The notes under the pieces: generated by a model
Databases searched by the model: none
Seen by the model: the letters and a program-made list of their open reading frames with translations, nothing else
What the model was told of the DNA's origin: nothing
Program-made: the position numbers and the translations under genes
From: Oasisia sp. SBJ-2009
Lineage: Eukaryota; Annelida; Polychaeta; Sabellida; Siboglinidae
Reading direction: 5' to 3'
NCBI GenBank assembly: GCA_964017155.1
Contig: OZ024854.1
Location: 51,935,596-51,999,595, forward strand
DNA length: 64,000 nt
In this document: piece after piece, positions 27,665-39,621 of the stretch
How the letters are laid out: every line of letters starts with the position of its first letter
Numbering within the stretch: position 1 is the stretch's first letter

Positions 27665-28915
27665 TGTTATTCAGTACTCCCGGTATCCCACGTCTGCTTA
27701 GTGCACTTTGGAATTTATATTTGATCATAACAAAGGTACTTCTTTATTTGGGATCCCTTTCTTCTTGTACGTTTAGGCTCCATGTTTTTGGTATTTATTA
27801 ATTATACAAAATGTTCACGCAATGCTAAACCACATAGGTTTTTACACGTCATACGTACAGCATATTATGCCATTTCACAGACATATGCTCAAGGCTACAG
27901 TGCCAAGAACGATAACATATTGCCATATGCGTCCACCATTTTGTTGTCTAACACGTGACTTCGAGTTTGCAGGAGGTCGATCGAGTAATGAAATACATGT
28001 ATCTGTCGTTACATATTTGATGTGTTCTTATACATTATCAATTAAGATAAATTATTATTATTTAAAATGTTATATTATAATTGACTACCCCTTGTTACTG
28101 AACATTTGATCGTATATTATTATATAAATAATAAACCAATCATAATACTTCAACAGTCATTTACAAGAAACAGGAAGTAGCTATAGTCATCTGTTTTAGG
28201 CAGGGCTCCGCGCGGGATATTTGAAACGAATGTGCATGCGTTCCCACGTTATGGTGGGGCAGATAGCAGCAATTTTAGAGAGGAATCGTGCAAATGACGA
28301 TACAAGCATCAGATTTGGCACACTTGTTCTCCAAGTGATACTAATCAAATCTGCCCGATTTACCAATTAAAAATCCAAGATGACGGCCATTTTTCAAGAT
28401 GGCCGCCAAATTATTCGCCCGAAGTTGACGTTTTGCTTAGAAGTATTTGTAGTTGTCCGATTTGCATGATCTATGTGTGGATTCCTATGTTTTCAAGCCT
28501 GCTGAAGTAGATATTCCTGTTTATAAAGCACACTGACACATATTTTTCAAGATGGCCACCAGATTGTCTGTTTTTCATTACGTACGCTTTGCCCCGGCTA
28601 TGCAGCTGCAGAGTGATGTGCAGGGGAGCTCTGACTGAGAGCACTTGCATCTTCTTTTGCAACCTTTCTTACAGGAACATCTCGTCAGTTCCCGACAGCT
28701 CGCTGCAATAGGGGGTAGTGTTGTTCAACATATCTGCCATGTCTCTCCTTTCTGTGTCCACCCCCATTCAGCGGGACTGCTCGTGTCTGGATTGGAGATG
28801 GTTGCCTGGCCCCAGATGATCCCAGCCTGATAGGCCGCACGCTTTGCATGTTCTCTGAGGGCTGCCTGTGTTGGCGGAATTGAGTTGTATTGAGCATTGA
28901 GTTGTATTGAGCAAG

Positions 28916-28982
28916 ACTAGATCTCTTTGCCCGCTTGCGGGCAAAGAGATCTAGTCTTGCGGGCAAAGAGATCTAGTCTTGC
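28916..28982. repeat. local palindrome plus direct duplication
   Basis: The word CAAGACTAGATCTCTTTGCC appears inverted around a GCTTGC centre and is then repeated once directly (AAAGAGATCTAGTCTTG twice). It lies at the 3' end of the transposon pseudogene and duplicates its ARLDLFARK codons. Confidence 0.8.
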
Positions 28983-31054
28983 TTCGTCCACACCAGTGGC
29001 TGCGCTTGATCTGTCGTACATGAGGACAACGAATCTCTCCAGCCTCTGCAGGTCAGGATCACGAATCAATGTTGGATGCTGGCTGAGATTAGTGAATGTT
29101 TCAGAAACATCATCAAATACGTTCCAAGTCTGCCATGCAGATTTCTTCGCTTTCCCACGGAAGGCAGACACGACGTCACATCCAGTGAACGCATGAAAGT
29201 ATGGGATCCCTCCAGCTTTCTCAAGCCCTATTGCAGAAACTACCTCATGGACTGGAATCCATCGCATCTTGGCTCCTTGGCCAAAGGCAATCCACATTTT
29301 CTCAAGACCTAGTTCCTGTAAGGATGGCAGTATAGATATTGCTATGACTAGCACGTCCGTGTCATTAGCCTTAATGATAATAGACTTGCACCCATCAGTC
29401 GTTGCACGAGGAAGACTTCCTCCAACCAAGAATATTCTTCTTTCAAGTGTGACCAGATCGACTCGGGTGCTGGTAAGGATTGGCTTGCTACTGGAGGAGG
29501 ATTGGGGTTTATCGTGAAGTATGCTGGTCGAACATTGGTGTATGCTTCTGGAAGCTCTGGACCTTTCTTAACCTTCATTTCTGACTCTAGTTTGAGCGGC
29601 TCACGTTCATCGCCAGCATTTTCAGTGCTTGGATGTTGGAAAATGGACACACTTGTACCATGGAAAGATGTTTGAGCTGTGGTCGCAGTCGGATTATGAT
29701 CTATGTTGTTCACTGCTGCAGTTGTGAACAACTGCTTTCTCAAGACTGGGGGACAGATTACTCCATGTGCAAAAACTGCTTCTCCTAACTGTGCTGAGAT
29801 TTCTAGAACTCTGTCGTATGATATGCTGAGCCCATTCTCATGGAGCATTTCAATGATTTGTCTCTTCCTCGTCTTGGCAAACACATACAGACCCATGTAG
29901 ACTGCAAAAAAGGTGGCTCACGGTCCTTGGAATGCCTGTGGACATCCCTTCCTTCCTTGTATTTGGCAAAGCAGTTGTACTGTAGGAGTTGTGATATAGA
30001 AAGGTCAGATTTCGATGCTCCATGCTGGAGTTGGGACTTGATGTCTGCACCATGTTCGATCATGCATACAAATCGCAGCAGTGATGGTGGTACAGCCTGT
30101 TCTATGTATGTGTCGTGAAAGCTGCTGCTGAAATTTGTTCGATTGAGCATGTCTCGTCTTATTATCCCAGCAGCTTTCGCTATATGGATCGCTTCACCGT
30201 ACTTGGATGCTTGTGAGAGGAGTGAGCCTACATCATTTTCAAAAGCCAGCAGAACATCTCGTCCTTGGCGATGAGCTTGCAGCTTGGGAATGTGAAAAAG
30301 CAGCTGGTCCTTGAATCGAGTAGGATGAACATCAGGCGATTCAACACCAAGCTGCTCCTGCCTCTTCTTGTAAAGCATGGTCAAATCAGCAAGCTTGAAA
30401 TGAGTGGATCTCTACTATCACTGGCATTTTTCATCTCACTAATGTAGGTGACTAGTTCGGAGAAAGCAATTGGATATGCTTCCTTCCAGTGCTCCTGTGC
30501 TTTCTCTTGCTCCTGCACCTTTAGGTAGGCTCGCTCTCGGTTATACAATGCCACCAAGCAGGCAGGGTGATATTTCAGTTATTGTGCTATGACATCTCCT
30601 ACACTTAGTTTGACAAGGAGTTTTCTATCACTGAGTGTTTTTCCACATTCGTTTATTCTCTTATTCACTTGCATTGTCATTGCTTCTCTAAGCGCCCCCT
30701 TTGGTTTCGCAAAAAAACGTTCTTTTGTTTTAGCTTCTTGGACCTTTCGTGGGATCTTACTTCTACCGCCCTCATCACCTGCAGGGATTGATCTTTTTCA
30801 GCTGTGTAACTTTGTGTTGTTAAATAGAAGCCTGCAACTCTCATGATGTCGAGTCTTGCAGGGTCTAGCTTGATTGGTAGTGCATTGAGTGAGTGAAACA
30901 GAGGAATATTCGTTGCCAAGTTCATATATCCATTATCGCCTCTTCTGGCAGGATTGGCCTGGGGGGACTTTAGATCTTCTTTTTTTACCTCCTGATATAG
31001 GCAACACTTGGTCCAGTCAGTGTTCCACGATTTTCCAGTGGAACTCGCGTCCAT
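28935..31054 (-). pseudogene. TE-associated TGCD (PIN/FEN-like) protein, frameshifted
   Basis: Minus-strand pieces in order are: an N-terminal segment with WTKCCLYQEVKKEDL (31054 down); a middle part with VGDVIAQ-stop-LKYHPACL (about 30590); then SYDRVLEISAQLGEAV and NIDHNPTATTAQTSFHGTSV (29896-29640). The C-terminal part has SIIIKANDTDVLVIAI, then YFHAFTGCDVVSAFRGKAKK (about 29390-29130). This order matches a large family of uncharacterised proteins in invertebrate genomes, and the D-T-D and TGCD motifs resemble PIN/FEN nuclease folds. At least one nonsense codon and frameshifts near 29850 and 29430 break it. The nuclease role is inferred from motifs only. Confidence 0.62.
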
Positions 31055-32001
31055 GGTCAGTATGACGTTCAGAGTCGAGGGTTTATCCTTTTACCACCCT
31101 GTACTTTTAAGATAGACACTTTCCTGTATGGGATACAACTAGGTTGTTGCACCGTGCCCTACACCTAGTCCGATCGTTCATCCAGTGTTATAAGTCCCGT
31201 GCGATCTGTACACCATCCAGATAACTAAAACCCTATTATCCTTGGCTCGGCTCTCCCGTGCTGGCACGTCCTGTCCATTCAGGTGCAGCTGCCTAACTTA
31301 TCCGGGGTTGATTAGGCAGCATTTGGGGCACTAGTAGGTTGTTGCAGTATGATGCCAACATACATTTCCTACTTAGCTGACACTGAACCCCATGCTGAGT
31401 TTCACAGCAGTGATGTCACCAGTGTGCCTTGGTAGTGTCCGACAATCACTCCTTCAAGAACTTCATCAACTTCATGCACTTGAAAGTTTTGGAGCTAGAT
31501 GTACTCCATCACACGCAGAGACCTTCTGTGTGCTACCCTCATTTAGTTTAGCCCCGCGAGCCAACGCGGTTTACCAGGGTGTGGCCGATGCCGTGCACTA
31601 GCATCTTCTTGGAGCCATAGATGAGAGTTGGGCTAGTGGTGAGGACCAGTGCCAGTAGTCCATCCAATGGATGTGGCTGACTGCTGAAACAAAGGTACTA
31701 CATCTAACACTACACCCCTACACCCCATAGCCATTCAAACGTATGAAAATCATAAACAAATGTGCGAAGTGATAAAAATATGTGTCAGTGTGCTTTATAA
31801 ACAGGAAAATCTACTTCAGCAGGCTTGAAAACATAGGAATCCACACCTAGATCATGCAAATCGGACAACTACAAATACTAATTTGGCGGCCATCTTGAAC
31901 AATTGCCGCCATCTTGGATTTTCAATTGGCCAATCGGGCAGATTTGATTAGCATCACTTGGAGAACAAGTGTGCCAAATTTAATACAATATAAATTGTTA
32001 G

Positions 32002-32120
32002 TGTTGAAAACATTCTCACGTTTGACGTCGAGACGGACGTACAGAAGCTCGACACGAGTAAATTACATGTGGTGATGTTTGATGGGACAAGTTACGCCGC
32101 CACTGTAATGGCACTGGGAA
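32002..32120 (+). CDS. possible internal exon
   Basis: It lies between an acceptor-like TAAATTGTTAG and a perfect donor (GGA A then GTAAGT). The frame reads VENILTFDVETDVQKLDTSK, then LHVVMFDGTSYAATVMALG. Composition and the donor suggest genuine coding sequence. It begins 22 bases right of the TIR transposon. The family is not recognised; partner exons are not visible nearby. Confidence 0.42.
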
Positions 32121-32943
32121 GTAAGTATGTAGTCATATATATTTTCCTACATTGACTTTATATTGATAAACGGATCATAGTCGGAATGCCCCTCTGTCTG
32201 AAGACCCTGTCTGAATCCCCCACGACCGGAATGCCCCAAGCCTAGTAGCAATGCACCAATCGGAAAGTCGCATTGGTCCAATGGGATAACAATGCACCAC
32301 CTTTGGACGGAATGCCCCAGCGATTTTATTATTGTAAAAATAAGTTAAAACATTACATTTTATTATTGTCAAACCTGTATATACCATAGAATACAATTAT
32401 ATATAATATAACATTACGTATCATGCGTAATGAATATAACAATTATGTTTCGATGTTTTTCTGTACATTATTGAAAGTATAACTGAATTTATGTTTTGTC
32501 TCCGTATATGTCTCTGTATATGTTTTATCTTCGTGCGATTATATCATCTATCATGAAAATTAATATCGATTACAAAAATGTAACAGTCATATAGCAACAT
32601 CCTAAAAGGTATTCTGCTTATGGGTCATGGTTACATGTTTATATCACTTTAATTGTATATATGTTGATTTAATCAAATTATCACTTTTTAAATAATGTTT
32701 GCTAAGATATCCAGCAAAGTTGTTAGATTTTACATATAGAACGAACAAATTAATACAAGCATTCAATAATCTAACAAATAAATATGGCAAGAAGGTAAAC
32801 GTGGAACCTAACATATTTGTAAGCATTAAGTAATATGTATTTACAATTATAATACAGTTGTTAAATTGCAACATGAAGATATTGAAACCTTCTTGTGTCG
32901 ATACACGTACATTGCTATTATATGTCTATGTAGTATATGTATG

Positions 32944-33070
<127 letters not shown>

Positions 33071-33959
33071 GTATTAAGGCAGATCGCTGATCTGCTGTAT
33101 GTATTATATAATTAAACATGCAAGCATATAATATATATAGTGCTGATAATTACTCCTTTTTTGTCTGTAATATTATTTCAGTTGAATTACAGCATTTCTG
33201 TGCATGTGCTGTTTTGTCTGTCAACGTACATCAGTTCAAATTGTACATAAACAAGGCGTACTAATTCATTCATGTACATGACTATTATTTTCATTAAGAT
33301 ATCGCACATCCCAGCACGCACATCCCATGACCTTTATACTGGACGACACGCATGCGCATTGCACGAAATAAGTAAGTTGCCTACGTGCAGAACGTGATCT
33401 GTGTGTGTGTGTGCTACATACTGGACATGTAGTGAGACCCGCCATATGAATAAACGTGTTCAGACTTGCGAATGTACCGCCACTACGTGACAGATACAAT
33501 GTATTACATTGTTTTTATTTACTGCTGGTTGCCTAACAACCTATAGTTGAACCGGCGAGAGGTCTACCATAGGGTGCTGTGTTAAGGTATGTTTTGGTAT
33601 AGTTTAATACAGTAATTTATAACCGTTTACCTTTCTCCGCTCCATGTCATGAGACAAAGACGTATTCGGTGTTTTTCATAAAGCCTTTTCATTAAAACAA
33701 TGTTAAAACCCAATTTCGTTAAAGGTATTGCTCCTACAAAACTGCCCCCAAAAACCCATTTCCTACCTTCTCCGCAACAGCCAATGAAAACTCTTCTTCG
33801 TGTGCAACAGCCAATGAAAACGCTCGCCAGGTTAGCCTCTTGACCTCTTGACTATTTTTAAAAGCAGTTTAAAAAATAAGACACACGTATTTATGGGGTG
33901 TTAGCTGAATACATATCCGTCACATGACTCCACTTGTTGTTTCACCTAGTTTGTAATTC

Positions 33960-34345
33960 GTCATCTATCCGCGAGGGGACGGTACACGACCCCTAACGCC
34001 ATTTTGACCCTTTTCAAAAATAAGACGCACGAATTTTAACAGTACTAGTTCGTGACTTGTCCGTAAGAGGGCGCCACTAGTACACGACCTCTCCGCCAGT
34101 GGGCGCCCTTTTTTTAAATAAGACGCACGCTTTTGAACAGTACTAGTTCGTGACTTGTCCGTAAGAGGGCGCCACTAGTACACGACCTATCCGACAGATG
34201 GCGTCTTTAAAAAATAAGACGCACGAATTTGGACAGTACTAGTTCGTGACTTGTCCGTAAGAGGGCGCCACTGTTGTATCCCATATCCGCCAGGTGGCGA
34301 CACTATTTTATGACCTATCCACCAGGGGCACCACTTCACCTTGAT
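33960..34345 (+). repeat. tandem units with CTCF-like motifs
   Basis: Three to four diverged units of about 93-100 bp contain AATAAGACGCACGAATTT, CAGTACTAGTTCGTGACTTG and TCCGTAAGAGGGCGCCACTA. Each unit ends in a GGCG core preceded by CCGCCAG-type bases. CCGCCAGGTGGCG at 34287-34299 fits the vertebrate/insect CTCF core closely. Relatives lie near 34068, 34098, 34158, 34191 and 34255. Binding is inference. Confidence 0.5.
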
Positions 34346-34510
34346 CTTGTCACGTGACCTTTGACCTTCCTGCGAAGGAATTCCTCAATGCGCACACAGT
34401 ATGTTCTGCCACTCAGGTATGACTGGAACCAGTCAAGTGCAACACCGCCGATTCCAAAATAGCTGTTCATACGGGATCAAGCGAGCAACGTACAGATCAA
34501 TACTATACAG

Positions 34511-35173
34511 ATGTCTGGACAACGGTGTGTGGTGCAACCAGGTGGACAACCGCATGTTATGGTGCAAACAACGTCAATAATTTACAGTATTAATGACACA
34601 GAACGACGTACAAACTGCTGCGTGTCTGGCAGTTATAATTATAGGAATCACTACTATAGCCTGTTAGCTGGTCTCAACTGCGTAGGTCTGGTGACAAATC
34701 GGACGTATGTCATATAATATAGATGATCACCCCGTACACGTTATTTTGTGGATGTCCTTGGGATTACCCATCTTCGCGCGCCGGGGGCCGCTGCTGCTGA
34801 CCATATCACTACCAGGCAGCATTATCGCCTGACCCCTTTACTAAACTCTGAATTTAAACTCAGCCAACGAAATCGTCCACAAGGACCGTGGCTGGCCTCC
34901 GGTCACATGATATCATTTCGGGTGATTTCAGCAGCACTCTGCTCGTGTTATATGCAATATTTTAGAGAAGCGGTGAGTTGTGTGTATTCGAATACACACA
35001 ACCATTCAGCTGCTTATGCGATAGGGCAGACCAGTCGTTATACCGGAATTCCTATAAATTGTTATCCATCTTCAAATTGGGACGGGTACTTGTGCTCTTC
35101 TCACGGCTACTACTTCGACTCTGGTAACTCACACACTTCGCATAGGGGATCCGCCATGGCTAGTTTTGCATGA
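34511..35173 (+). other. unassigned ORF-bearing stretch
   Basis: Two + ORFs (34511-34717 and 34748-35173) have non-repetitive composition, including a Tyr/Cys/Ser-rich end near 35040-35170 (SSNWDGYLCSSHGYYFDSGN). They show no motif I know and no clear splice frame, so I do not call them genes. Confidence 0.25.
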
Positions 35174-35342
35174 CAAACAGCCCTGGCTTGCGAGGTTGGG
35201 GTCCCCTCTATCTGTCGCATGGTGTTGCATTTCCGGGGTTTGATAGTCCGTTTCTCTGACAGGTTGTGCACCTGTGATAGACGGTTATTCTGTGAGTAGC
35301 TAGTTTGTCTCTCTACTGGAAATCGTCTTGTTATATAACACG

Positions 35343-36007
35343 GAGGGCATTTGTTACAACCGATAATGTAATAATCGCCCGTTAATGTAATAACTACCCG
35401 ATAATGTAATAAAATCAACCGATAATGTAATAACCGCCCGTTAATGTAATAAAATCAACCGATAATGTAATAAACTTGCTACCCGATAATGTAATAATTT
35501 TCGCCCGTTAATGTAATAAACTCCTCTTGCCTGATAATGTAATAACTTTCGCCCGTTAATGTAATAACGTACATATTTCACGTAGGACTTAGTCGTTTTC
35601 GTCGATTTCATGTTGATTTCTTGCACTTAGTCCATTTTTTCTGTCGCCTATTTCGCAATACTGCCATATTTACTAATGGGTAGTAGTACTCTTTTTATAT
35701 TAAATTCAACATGTTGATTCCAAACCTGAAGTTAGATTTTGAGTTATACATTTTCGCACCACGTTATACATTCTCGCACCATTTACGAATGACGGTTTGC
35801 TATAATGTTAGGGTATCTAATGCCGCAGGTTTGGTGTTCGCCGGTTCGATGCTAGTTTGAAAGCCAGGTTAAGAAATGGTTGATTAAAGAATGTTTTATT
35901 AAGGTTTTATTATGTAGTTTGTTGACACTTTCGTGTCCACGTATTCTCGTATGATGTATTCTCGATCAAATTATATATGCACACACATATTTGGCCTATT
36001 TCTCATC

Positions 36008-36089
<82 letters not shown>

Positions 36090-36110
36090 GATGAAAAGTA
36101 GACGAAATAA
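35343..36110 (-). mobile_element. TTATTACATTA-repeat element, copy 1
   Basis: About 230 bases at the left end are a loose repeat of CCGATAATGTAATAA and CCCGTTAATGTAATAA. Unique sequence follows to about 35965 (for example GTTATACATTTTCGCACCAC and GCTATAATGTTAGGGTATCT). The same sequence occurs in opposite orientation at 51255-51893. Both copies share the tip TGTTACAACCGATAATG and abut (TA)n tracts. The 61-residue frame in it is preserved in both copies but consists largely of the repeat and is not a convincing protein. Confidence 0.6.
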
Positions 36111-36142
36111 GCCAAATATATGTGCATATATAATTGGATCGA

Positions 36143-36185
<43 letters not shown>
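36011..36185. repeat. two (TA)n tracts with inverted arms
   Basis: (TA)n at 36011-36084 and 36147-36185 flank a short block. The flanking words AAATAAGCC, CATATATAATTGGATCGAGA and TCTATTATA/TATAATAGA recur in inverted form. Confidence 0.85.
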
Positions 36186-36192
<7 letters not shown>

Positions 36193-36652
36193 TATATGAA
36201 AAATAGATGAAATAAGCCAAATGGCCAAACTACACAAGATATCACTTCTATGACCTTTGTCATTTCAATTACCCGAATGTATTTGTCTGTCCGGGTATTT
36301 ATTTATGCATACATATATACATACATATATATATAAAGTTTATGTCTTGGTATATGAAAAGAGAAACTAGCAGTGAGGAGAAGAATTCCCATTTTGCGAT
36401 GAGTAGCCTACTATGGCGTCCGAGTAATACCCTTGTACCCACAAGTCCGCGCTTTATGGTAGTCTACCCAACGTCCGATCTATCTTAACAATGCCGAATA
36501 TGAGTAGTCTACCATAAAGAGTGGACGTAGAGTACGCAGAAATATGTGGGAACGCTTTCGGCACGCAGACGTGATAATGGAAAGACACCAAAAAAGACCG
36601 CGGGGACGGGAACACGTGGTCGTGGTCTTGGGAGGCGGGAAAACATGAGTAT

Positions 36653-36782
36653 ATAAAGATGTTGGCGGGCAATACCAGTATTGGCGAGCTACTCCATACC
36701 TAAGGTATCTTCACGTCAGCGATGTAGGAAAGAGAGCAAGTTACACGAAAGAAACAAAGAGAAGAACAATTTCCATTCGAAG
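36653..36782 (+). promoter_or_regulatory. possible TATA promoter and non-coding first exon
   Basis: A TATAAA box (GAGTATATAAAGATG at about 36648-36662) is followed about 30 bases on by a plausible start region (CAATACCAGTATTGG). A leader of about 100 bases then ends at a strong donor (CATTCGAAG then GTGAGTAAAA at 36783). It has no ATG. Downstream exons are not evident before the transposon at 38231. This is inferred from signals only. Confidence 0.4.
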
Positions 36783-38230
36783 GTGAGTAAAATGGCGCAA
36801 CGCGTCTTGCAAATGTGTCGTTCATATTGAATGTTGATGTAAATCTTCTATGGAGTAGGCAGTTTCTATGTGATTGTCTATGTAGGACTTATCGCCTGTC
36901 TGTGAAAAGACCCGTGCTATCGGACGGAATCATTCCGGAGCTTCGCAAGGATGAGTTATTTCTCTAGTTTTTTCTCGATTTATACGAACGAAATATCACT
37001 TTCTTAGTATTGCTAGCAAACTGATTTCTAACTTGTCAGTTAAATCGGAATACTCGTTAGCTTCAAGTACCTGGATAAGTGAACCTGGGGTTGGTTATCA
37101 CACGGATTGGTTGTCACAAAGCAAGTAGTGCATCTCCTAGAAAGCGAGAACACTGCAATGATCGTTTAGTAAATATGAATCCCCATTTGTAATTTTTGTT
37201 TCCGCAACTGAATATTGAAGTGCTTGCGACGTCTTTCGTTTTGTGTATGTAAAGTAAAGTATATACGTTATTATAATTTTAGCTGCGCTTGACTAAATTG
37301 TAATATAGAATACTTACGTTATGATCAGTATTTTATAAACCGTTTTGGTTAGATTCATACAATGGGTACCTATCCTATTCATGTCCAAATATGTCGTCCT
37401 GAAATGGTCTACGATTCCAACAAAAAAAATGTTGACGTAGCGTGTGAGTAAAATTGATTAATTACGCTTAACGTGACACTTTTTTATATAGCGTTTAGCT
37501 ACTTAATAAAAAATTAGCTTAGCTTATAACATTTTGTGACAAACACACCCACATTGTGTGAGACAACCAAACAGGGTGTCGGGTAGACTCACAAAAGAGA
37601 ACCTTTTTGAATAAAAAATATACTATTTTTAATAAGGGTACATCGATAGTAATATTCGTACATGAATTATAGATTGCAATTAATATAAATAAAAATAATG
37701 CTCAAGGTAACATTTATTATAAAGAATAAAATAGGGAAAATTCGAAAAAGTATGACAACTATCCTCTGTCTGCCCTGCTTTATTAGATCAAAGCTTTGAC
37801 ATCCGTCAGTCAGCAATTTCATTTATCTTATCTACTGAGATTTGATAGAAAACATTTCGATATTTAAATACTTATTTACATGGCACGGCAATATGACCAA
37901 TACAAATAAAGTTCGCACGCATTGTGAACATAGCAAGCAAATTGATTGGCCGTAGGACAGTTGTCTAATTTGAATAATATGACGCTAAAAGGAAACCCTC
38001 TCAACTATTACACGATGTATATCCCCTGAACGATGCAACATGAACTCAAAAATTATGTCTATGATATCTTTTACCGTTCTATACTATCGCTTGCTTCGAC
38101 ACAAACGTATCAAACGAACTGATTCGGAAATAAACAACCAGGTTAAAGGCAATATGTTACTGAAACGCACACGTCCCGTTGGACACAACGAATATATATA
38201 TATATGTATAAATATATATATATATATATA
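36783..38230. other. A/T-rich sequence, no gene recognised
   Basis: If the leader exon at 36653-36782 is real this is its intron. I see no coding exon or named repeat. Confidence 0.35.
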
Positions 38231-38244
38231 CCCAGATAGCCAAA

Positions 38245-38780
38245 CGATATTGGCCCAATATCGGCCCGATCTCGGCCATCTCGGCACCGACATCGGCCCG
38301 ATCTCGGCATACGACATCGGGCCGATCTCGGGCATCTCGGCCCTATGTCGAACCGAGATAGACGACATCGGCCCGATCTAGGTTTTGCACATGGGATCGA
38401 TCTCGGTCCGATCTCGGCAATCTCGGCTGCATCTATAGCATGCCTAGATGAAACCGATATAGCCTAGATGCAGCTGAGATCCCCGAGATCGGACCGAGAT
38501 CGGACCGAGATCGGTGAGATCCCCGAGATCGGACCGAGATTGGACCGAGATCGGCAATCTCGGTTTCAGCTAGGCATACTGCCTAGATGAAACCGATATA
38601 GCCTAGATGTAGCTGAGATCCCCGAGATCGGACCGAGATCGGACCAAGATCGGTGAGATCCCCGAGATCGGACCGAGATCGGACCGATCTCGGTGAGATC
38701 CCCGAGATGGGATCGATCTCGGCAATCTCGGTTGCATCTAGGCTATATCGGTTTCATCTAGGCAGTATGCCTAGATGAAA
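38245..38780. repeat. subterminal palindromic-word array, left end
   Basis: More than 25 copies of CCGAGATCGG/CCGATCTCGG-type words occur. The block GCCTAGATGAAACCGATATA is itself repeated direct and inverted (38440, 38580, 38760). DNA of this kind could form several alternative hairpins. Confidence 0.85.
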
Positions 38781-38880
38781 CCGTTATAGCCAATATTACT
38801 TGGATACACTATAGGCTAGCTGTGTGTGGCTTAATGAGTAGGTAACAAAGAATGCAATGACATGTTTTGTTTTATTTTCA

Positions 38881-39088
38881 TCACACAGTGGCAAAGTTTC
38901 CAAGGTTCTTCTCTTAGCCCTGTCCCCATTCCAGTCTTTGGGCCCCATGAACCATTTGGACAGACACTTCTGGATGGCGTTTTCTGTAGGGCCTATGAGG
39001 TGTCTTCATTTCTCCTGATGTCTTCTGCAATTAAAATGAAAGAGATATTAAGCTATATACCATCTATATTTAACTATATCACAGACTG
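38881..39088 (+). other. possible exon inside CCCAG element (weak)
   Basis: A pyrimidine-rich acceptor (TTTTATTTTCATCACACAG, about 38870-38888) leads into an open frame with VPIPVFGPHEPFGQTLLDGV. No family recognised and no donor chosen. Confidence 0.22.
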
Positions 39089-39111
39089 AGCAACAAAATA
39101 ATTGTTTACAA

Positions 39112-39114
<3 letters not shown>

Positions 39115-39178
<64 letters not shown>

Positions 39179-39188
39179 TAGTTTTGTA

Positions 39189-39269
<81 letters not shown>

Positions 39270-39620
39270 GTGGCATGAATTTATATGCGCACGCTTGATT
39301 CTGTGGAAGATTATATACATTTGTTTTTTATATAATTGTTTACAAAACTATATATATATATATAGTTTTGTAAACAATTATATAAAAAACAAATGTATAT
39401 AATCTGCCACAGAATCAAGCGTGCGCATATAAATTCATGCCACAAATTGAATATATATATATATATATTATATAGTTTACAAAACTATGTATATATATAT
39501 AGTTTTGTAAACAATTAAACAAAACTATATATATATATATAGTTTTGTAAACAATTATATAAAAAACAAATGTATATAATCTTCCACAGAATCAAGCGTG
39601 CGCATATAAATTTATGCCAC
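39115..39620. repeat. cluster of inverted AT repeats
   Basis: The word AATTGTTTACAAAACTATAT and its complement alternate at least six times around (TA)n runs. The unit TATAATCTTCCACAGAATCA with GCGTGCGCATATAAATT occurs once inverted and twice direct. This is a set of nested hairpins, probably generated during replication of a palindrome. Confidence 0.85.
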
Positions 39621-39621
39621 A

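Larger units (their letters stand above)
28313..31979 (-). mobile_element. TIR DNA transposon carrying a TGCD-type gene
   Basis: Terminal inverted repeats of about 210-230 bp bound this 3.67-kb unit. The left tip ATTTGGCACACTTGTTCTCC is matched exactly by the complement at the right end (31960-31979). Homology continues through TGTAGTTGTCCG to CTGACACATATTTTT (about 28542 and 31772). Both arms carry AAGATGGCCGCC words. A single multi-part pseudogene lies inside on the minus strand. No clear target duplication was found. I cannot assign a classical superfamily. Confidence 0.68.
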
